In this document: piece after piece, positions 56,949-64,000 of the stretch
Numbering within the stretch: the first letter of the stretch is position 1
How the letters are laid out: each line of letters opens with the position of its first letter
Assembly (NCBI GenBank): GCA_933228895.1
Contig: OW121855.1
Location: forward strand, 42,422,698 to 42,486,697
Direction of reading: 5' to 3'
Length of the DNA: 64,000 nt
From: Platycnemis pennipes
Taxonomy: Eukaryota; Arthropoda; Insecta; Odonata; Platycnemididae
The notes under the pieces: generated by a model
Databases searched by the model: none
What the model was told of the DNA's origin: nothing
Seen by the model: only the letters and a program-made list of their open reading frames with translations
Translations under genes and position numbers: made by a program

Positions 56949-57130
56949 AATAAGCGAGTCTTTTTTGATGAATGCATTGAAGAAATAAAGGAATCAGCTG
57001 AAGTATATTTTGGAAGACTGAAAACAGTCGTTCACATCAGAGAGGTCAAATAGAATATCATCAGTGATGCATATGTAGGATCCACAAAAAAAATTGGAAG
57101 GCGTATAAGATAAAAACGTACACATATTGA
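56949..57130 (+). repeat. dispersed repeat with conserved short frame (copy 2)
   Basis: Partner of 52527-52690, about 85-90% alike by eye, with the same 37-codon frame (KRVFFDECIEEIKESAEVYF...TVVHIREVK) and the same TAG. It extends further right ('gaagg', 'tacacatattgat') with a ~30-bp length difference. Confidence 0.65.
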
Positions 57131-60100
57131 TCGATCGACCCCTCCCTCCTCCCCCACCCCGAATAACAAATAGTGGAATAAGGTTAACAATAATGCAACC
57201 CAGTGATTCATATCATATTTATGACCTCATGTGAATGTTTTAATTCGAGCAAATGCAAATGAAAGCATTCATTCACATGAGAGAGAGGCGAAGACGACAT
57301 TTTTTGTTTCAGTACATTTGCACTGAATTTTATTTTAACCTCTTCGCCGACGATTGGCAATTCTGTCGCGGTCGTATCGAGACGATCTCTGGCGGTGCTC
57401 GGCGTGGAAGAAAATTGGAATGGATGAAAAGAGGGAGAGGAGATTATCGGATCGGAGAGCTTTAGAACTACGACCGGCATAAAGGGCACAGATGGCCTAC
57501 GGCCGCCTGGAGAGTTTGAGGGAAAAATTGAAATGCCCTCCTAGGCGTGAATAATTCTCGCTCGATGGCAAGTACGGGCTCTGAACTCTCGACGGACAGG
57601 CCGGAGTCCGCATTCTGATGCGGCAGTGACCTGGGGGTCATGCCTTTGTAGTAGTACCCTCTCGCCACCCCTTTTTCGACCCGTTGGGTCAGGTAATAAC
57701 GCCCGTGTCATTATGGTTGCCACCTCTACCGTAACTTCCGGAGATCTCCCGGAGTTTAGTATTTTTAGTCACATCTCTCCCGGAATTCGGACACATGCTG
57801 ATCCGTCAAATCTCCCAAGCTTCCTGCTCTAATTGAAACATTTTCATTAGTCCTGTTTCCAGGTGAGTAATATCGATTTCATTTAGTTTCTTAGGAAAAT
57901 AGCCATAAATGAAATTCATCCCCGACCTTATTTTCAAGGAATCTGCTGGAACTTTTCCAGCTTAATTAAAAATGTCCTGTAATGGATCGACCCTAACCTG
58001 GTGATCCTACATGTCATTCTTTTCAAATGTTGTGATGCTTTATGTAAGATTCGTTTTCCTGAAATGCCCATCAACACGCGCAAAAAGAATTCAAGGATTC
58101 AAATACATCTTATGTCCATTTTTCACAAACTACGCCTCAATTACTTTGGCTAAAGATATGGTAGGCTATGTGGTGAAACGTGGGAAAAGGCTAATTTAAA
58201 AAAATATTATTTGATATAATTTGTATAACATTTCAATTTTTTAGTGTTTATTAATATAAAAATAATGGTTTCCTAAACGGTGTTATTATTTCAATTACGA
58301 ACGAATAGCCAACAATAATACAGACTTACGGTAGCTATGGCCATCCTTTGCGCGGGGAAAAATTAGCTAAAAATGTGCATCAATGAGTATAGACCTTTAG
58401 TGGAATACTTTTACTTCCAAAAGTGCTTGGCGTGGTATTAGAAAAAGTTTTTTTTTAACGGTATAAATAATAAAGTACCATTTTTCTTACGTTCTAACTC
58501 TCGAAAATGCTATCAAATCCTGCTAAATAACCCCTATGAGAGGAGGGAGTAACGGTACGGTGTCCCGTGACGTATCCATCCATCTAATCCATCCGGGGAG
58601 CTGAAAGATTAAATATCGTGAAAAAATAATTTCAGGAATAACCTTCAAATATGAATGCGTTCTTACGGGGCAGGCGTGTTATAGCTTCGAGTCGAGTAAT
58701 CTGCTTAGATGGAGCCTTGTAAAGAATAAAGTCGGGTCACAACTACATTCACGATTACCTAAAAAACTGTAAAAAAAAAACCTTTCATAAACTAGTGAAA
58801 TGATCTCCTCGAAAGATATCAGCATCATTAATAAGGTTTCCAAAATACAATCCTTGCATTTTAATTGAGATAAAAGGAATGAATACTGATTGATAAATGC
58901 AAAATATGCCAGAAACAGATATAAATATGAAACCATTATTGCATTAACGGACTTAAAAACACGTATGAGTACGAACGAGGTGATATTTAATTTTCTTGAG
59001 ATTCCACATTATTTTTTATGCATCAATTACTAATATTCACGACACAAAATGTATGTGGTTCATTAAAAAGGAATTAAACTCATATGCTCTGAACTAAAAA
59101 GTTACTTCGCTAAGTTGATATTTGTATTCTTAAAAATCCGCTAGCTCCCCTTATTTTAAGATGCAAAATATCAAGAGTGACGCCTAGATAAGGAGAGCAA
59201 AAATGTTCTTATTTCAAGGGAGTAAACAAATAGTTTCTTGGAGTTCCGCAAGGTCTAAATGGCGATATTTTCATTCAATAATCTGTCCTCCTTAATCAGC
59301 TTTTAGCCCACAGACATTCCTACGCTCAAATCTTCCTTATAATTCCCTATTTAAGGTTTTTAAACCAGAAGAAGTGCCTGACTTCCAATTCTATCACTTC
59401 CCACTTGGATTTTCCGTCTGCTACTCTCACTTATGGAACCTTAAGGCATTTCCGTGTGTCACCAAAAAGGTGCATAACCGTTTAGCCTAATCCTTTATTC
59501 ACAATGTTTTATTTACTTTTCCCTCGCCACTAGTCTATAATTATTTCCGGATGCAAAATATAAAACAATCAGGAATCATTAAACCAATATTTTTTTAACT
59601 TTCACATGCTGATACATTTTTTTAATGGGCAATAAATTTTACTCTCTTCCCTGCTGCTCCTCAAGATTATGATTGACATCCTTCTCCATGGGAAAAAAGT
59701 TACCTCCTGCACTAATTATACTACAAGTGCGGCTTCTTTCGCTGACATTTCAAGCACAATCCATTGCATTTATCTTTCCCGGGTGTGTTCATTGAGTTTC
59801 TTATCAAATTCCTACATCTTAGCAGATGATGCTATGAAAATATTCCATTACATGTACTTATGTTCAAGTAACTGAGTGTATAGTGATAATAGTAAAAAGG
59901 AAAGAATTTTACTTTCAAAATTTAAAGTCTACATTGTGGCGGAGCATGGGCTCATTATTTTCACAGACTTAGTCTCATTAAAAAACTGTATTCATGAGTT
60001 TCAACTGAAAGAATGTTGTAAATCAATACGCCCCAATCATTCACTCTTAAGCTGGGCGGAATCTTCCTTCAACATGCAATAGCTTAATAGCTATCAATAC

Positions 60101-63090
60101 CCCAAGTACAATAGAAATCCACTAAACTACTCTTTAATAAGTACACAAAGAATAACATCATCATTACCTTAGTAAGGAGAGTATTCTTCTATAATAAATA
60201 TATTTTTTTTACTGAAGCCCTGAAAGAAGTATTAGTTGATAAATATCATTTCTGAGAATTTCCATTACGTTCGTAGTTTTTTGAGGACAGTTTCACCCCC
60301 ATCCTGGGGGGAGTTTTCAGGTCAAAAAGACATTTTTGTGATAGTAGTACAAGAAGTTAAAAGCAGTGACCGACAGCTGAGATAATTAGCACCATTTAAG
60401 GTAGGTGAGTAATTCGGTTGGGATGCAGAATTTTTAACAGAAAAGTACGGTCTGAAAGAAATTGTTTAGCATCCCATCTGAACCAACACAATAGATCACA
60501 CCAACCCGATTCCCGGCTGAAAAAGGGTGGATTTGTATTCACGCTGTAATATTTTCACTGCGAATTTTATGGAAACAATTACTACCAATTCAGAATGTAA
60601 AATATCTTTGTAAAGGACGTCATTGATTTATGTTTCGGCGAGCGTATAATCCTACTAAACTCTCTATTTAAAGGCTGAGTGAAAATATAATCTAATTATG
60701 CAAATCTGTATTGAAGCGTTAAAATTCTGGATGTGCAACACTGCTAGGTTCTGAAACTAATATTCTAGCGGAGCAATGCATTTGAATAAAAAAATTATAC
60801 TCAGCGGAATGGTGACGCAAAAATTCAATTATTATTACATTTTTAAAATGGCTTGAGAGTTTGCATATTTGTCATATTTGGCAGTGTTCTAGGCATGTGC
60901 TATGTGCTCATGTTCAGAGAGACAAAGTGTGTTAGATGCGCCTCAGTGTTGTATTTTATGGATCCTTGTTCCTCTTTAGGCAAGCCCTCGACCACAATAG
61001 GAAAGGGCTAAATGCTGATTTTGACGACCGTGTTCCATTTGTGAATATATATCAAGATGCCATTGTGGGTACGTGACTACCACGTTTCTGTGGTAGCAAC
61101 GTTTGTGCCGAATCACGACGCCATTATTGTATCCCTGAAAATAATTATTTACGATGCAAAAGCCGCGAGTTTTTAAATAAAAGTTTTTTCCAAACCCAAT
61201 GGTCATGCACTTAGGTAAGCATTTGATACTAACTTTTGTATATGCATAGAAGATCATGTACTTACATATTATGGAATGTAATATCGTCAAGTAAATGTAC
61301 AACAGTACGTATCTGGATGTTGAACCTGTAAAATTTACATTTTTGGACAAATTTTCACTAATTATAAAAAAGAAGAAACTATGTACCCGCAGATTACAGG
61401 CACACAGTGGGACTATTGCTAAAACAGTAGCAAAATCTGAAATCAGAAGCAATTCTTTACAACTACGGCGTAAATTAGCATCAATAAAAAAAAGATGTTT
61501 TACACGTTGGCTGTACGTGCAAACACTATAAACTGTGAACCTGCAAAATTCTTAATGCATACCTTTTATTTTACTTCATTCTTACTCCATTTTAAGGAGT
61601 AAATTACTTTTTAATGTTCGAAAAATACCTACGTCTCTCACTATCTAATATTAATATTTCACCTAAGAAAAATTTAACATAGATGGAGATTCTTGATCAA
61701 TATGTTAATTCAGTGTTATTTAAAAAACTCAATCACTATAGCAAAATTCCCTCAAAGTGTACATGTTTGATAAATGAAATGGAAATTTCCACGGGATTTC
61801 TTCTTCCTCACGATGGCCATGAAAAAAATCCAATGCTAATAAATTTATACGAATAATCTTGTTTACGGCCAATATTATAAGGTCTAATCGAGCCCTCAGA
61901 GGAAAATTAATAACATTCGTCTGAAGCACACCACAAATGAAGGACCCCTAAAATTGATTAGTTTTCATTATAACGGTGTTAAGCATATTTACGTAATTTT
62001 TTTGAGTGCATCAAGGAAGCTATTATCTTTTGACGTCGGGAATCATAATATCTTAACCAATCAACTTGCGCGATTATGTACCTCAAAATTTAGTTGCCAG
62101 TAGGCAGTATATTACAAATTTTATAACCCGGTTCTCCTCGTATGTGACTGATTTCTATCGCTCTATAATGAAGTGAAAACAATCTTATAGTGGTCCTAAT
62201 TTGTTCTTGCAGTGCGGAGAGGTTCTTGCGTTCATGCTTTAATGCTTTCTTCGGACATTTTACTCAAAGTTCACTCCGGACAACAGAAAAAAAGTTCTAT
62301 CCGCAATAAAGCATCCAAAGAAGTCCCACTATACCAGAGAAGACGATTAGAACCACTATGGCACGGACAAAAATGCATATAATTTCATTTTTTTAAATGC
62401 TTTTTCAGTTGTTTTTAACATTTCTGTGAAACAAACATTTTCATTACTTTTTTCTAGTAAATGCGGATGGATGGATACAATATGTTTCAATCGAGTCACC
62501 AATGTATTCCAAACGGACTTGAAACATAATTCTGGATAATTACGCCGTTTATCGCTTAGTAGCCTTAAAAAGTCGATAATTGTACTATGCGCAAATGCGT
62601 AGTAGATGTTTGAGTAAGGCCCGCGTGCACCAGGTAAAACACATTTTGATTGAATGATGCATTCTAACCAGGAGGTAATCGCCGTATTAAATAATGACCC
62701 AGGTTGGTCATTTCCATTTTGCTGAACAGTTCTTGGTTATCTTTAAGAAATCTTCACAAATTCCACTTTTTTAGAACTCATATTGTACAAATGAGGACCA
62801 TGACACCATCGATTTTCCTTCATTTTAGGGGAAGAGGAGCCAGTCACACATGTGAAGAACTGTTCAGTAGTAGTAGGTAATATATACAGTAGTAGGTAAT
62901 ATATATACGTTTAAAGCCAAGGTGAATTGGCAGAAGCGATTGCACACATAAACTGATATTCCCATCCGATTAAAAGTTGCAGCCGCTCATTTTCTCGAGA
63001 AATTCATTCGCTTTGTTTCACTACATTTCCATTCAAGTCATTTCTGTATTAATTCAGACCGCTAGCACCCACGTGACAACTGATACGAAT
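57131..63090. other. mostly AT-rich non-coding stretch
   Basis: A GC-richer patch at 57330-57800 is open on both strands without motif. Small tandem 'gtagtaggtaatatata' copies lie at about 62868-62910. No gene, RNA or retroelement could be supported over roughly 6 kb. Confidence 0.35.
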
Positions 63091-63760
63091 TCCTCAATAG
63101 GCACGAGGAAACGGTGAGAGCCACTCGAACAAAATTTTTGCTCGCATCCCTCGAATGTCTTCATCATTTACGGAAGGGGAACGGAGGTAAGAGTTTGTGA
63201 TGCAGCTCCAAAAAAATAGATCCTTGCCACGAACGAGAAGCCAGATATTTTACCCGACGGGTGCGATGATGTTGTGCCGGCACCACGGGAGAAGCAAGTG
63301 TTATGTGTCCCAGGATTCAGGAGTAATTAAGTGGTTTTTCCCACCCCGATCAACCTCGAAACAAAAGAGGCGGGATTCCATACGTCTCCATCCTCTCGAA
63401 AGTCCTCCTAACACGGTGGGGAGATGAGTAAAGGAGATGGCGGGATCGAGGGAAAGGTGTTTATTAGCGCAGTTTATGAAGCGACAAAGGGACGGAGTTG
63501 ACAATGTACCCTGGTGGTGGGAGAAGGCGAGTTGTCGCGCTGATGAAACGGATGCGAATGCCTGAGATGCTGCCGCGAAGCCTTATACCGTGAGGGTGAG
63601 GGATAAGGAAGGAAGGGGAGAAAGGAGCGAGATAGGCTGGAGGAGAAACATAAGCTATATGGATGCGTTGGAGGAAGAGAGAGAAAGAGAGAGGGATGAT
63701 GTAGAAGCGATGGCTGTTGAGATGGAGGATGCTGAGAGCTTGGCTCACGTGAATGCATGT
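63091..63760. other. purine-rich, GC-richer island
   Basis: From 63400 to 63720 the plus strand is dominated by gga/gag runs. A 78-codon plus frame (63590-63826) is acidic/arginine-rich and composition-driven. Possible regulatory or UTR sequence, with no recognised gene. Confidence 0.3.
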
Positions 63761-63947
63761 ATTTCGAGTTTGATGGTGGAAATGAGCATTCTCCCACACC
63801 CTGCCTTTGCAACGGTAGGGACATAAACACAGAATCTACGAATGGAGTTCACAAGTTCAATTTTCACGTGCAGCAAATAAAACTTACTAGCAAAATAATA
63901 ATATTTTTTCTTCTGGAAAATTGCTCCTGTTTTCTTTGACTTGTGCA
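63761..63947. other. AT-rich spacer
   Basis: Nothing recognised. Confidence 0.35.
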
Positions 63948-64000
63948 CCATCTACATCAAAATGTTACCCTCTGATTAGGCAGAAGGTGGCAGATGGTAT
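63948..64000 (-). mobile_element. CR1-like 3' end running off the window
   Basis: 'ccatctacatcaaaatgtta' then 'ccctctgattaggcagaagg' and 'tggcagatggtat' follow the minus-strand tail and hairpin order seen at 15950-16005 ('catctacataataccctgca', 'gtggcagatggtaaat'). The coding part, if any, lies beyond 64000. Confidence 0.55.

Noticed and set aside
1..64000. CRISPR array, prokaryotic operons or phage
   Set aside because: No regularly spaced short repeats, no ribosome-binding-site-led gene clusters; the content is plainly eukaryotic retroelements.

Overview
ORGANISM AND CONTENT. This is a eukaryotic, AT-rich, repeat-dominated window with no complete host gene that I can recognise. The repertoire is a CR1/L2-like non-LTR retrotransposon with an esterase-type ORF1, RTE-like fragments, Penelope-like (PLE) fragments and tRNA-derived SINEs. 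Together these suggest an arthropod, possibly an insect with a large genome; the species cannot be set from sequence alone. LAYOUT. 1-5.4 kb holds a 1.65-kb fold-back structure, a PLE terminal fragment with a hammerhead-like core, and a SINE head next to a minus-strand CR1-like 3' end. 10.3-18.7 kb is a graveyard of CR1-like elements of two related families, called A and B here, with RTE remnants. It includes a 1.27-kb 5'-truncated A copy and a clear nested insertion of A into B. 18.97-25.03 kb is an apparently intact full-length family A element: a 5' UTR with 234-bp tandem units, ORF1 (coiled coil plus SGNH-esterase-like domain), ORF2 (APE endonuclease plus reverse transcriptase), a 3' stem-loop and a GTAGAT tail. 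25.1-26.6 kb holds a decayed B-like RT, a SINE with a perfect 12-bp target-site duplication, and an RTE fragment. 26.6-48 kb is mostly unannotatable AT-rich DNA with islands of GC- or pyrimidine-rich sequence, isolated SINEs, a PLE end with hammerhead core, an RTE C-terminus and a 62-bp tandem repeat. 48.2-57.1 kb is a second cluster: a B copy, a PLE end carrying the best hammerhead-ribozyme candidate, an RTE fragment joined to a PLE GIY-YIG fragment, a minus-strand B fragment and several SINEs. 57.1-64 kb has almost nothing recognisable until a CR1-like 3' end runs off the right edge. HOW THE PARTS WORK TOGETHER. Family A looks recently active: both ORFs are open, and the truncated copy 10.7 kb away matches it at every base I compared. 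A and B share the same 3' stem-loop and hexamer tail, which suggests a common reverse-transcriptase recognition signal. The most unusual features are the lack of any AUG in ORF2 before the endonuclease domain is complete, the monomer-like 5' UTR, the nested and possibly chimeric insertion near 16.27 kb, and the hammerhead motifs in PLE remnants. Family names A, B, SINE-1 and so on are local labels, not database names.
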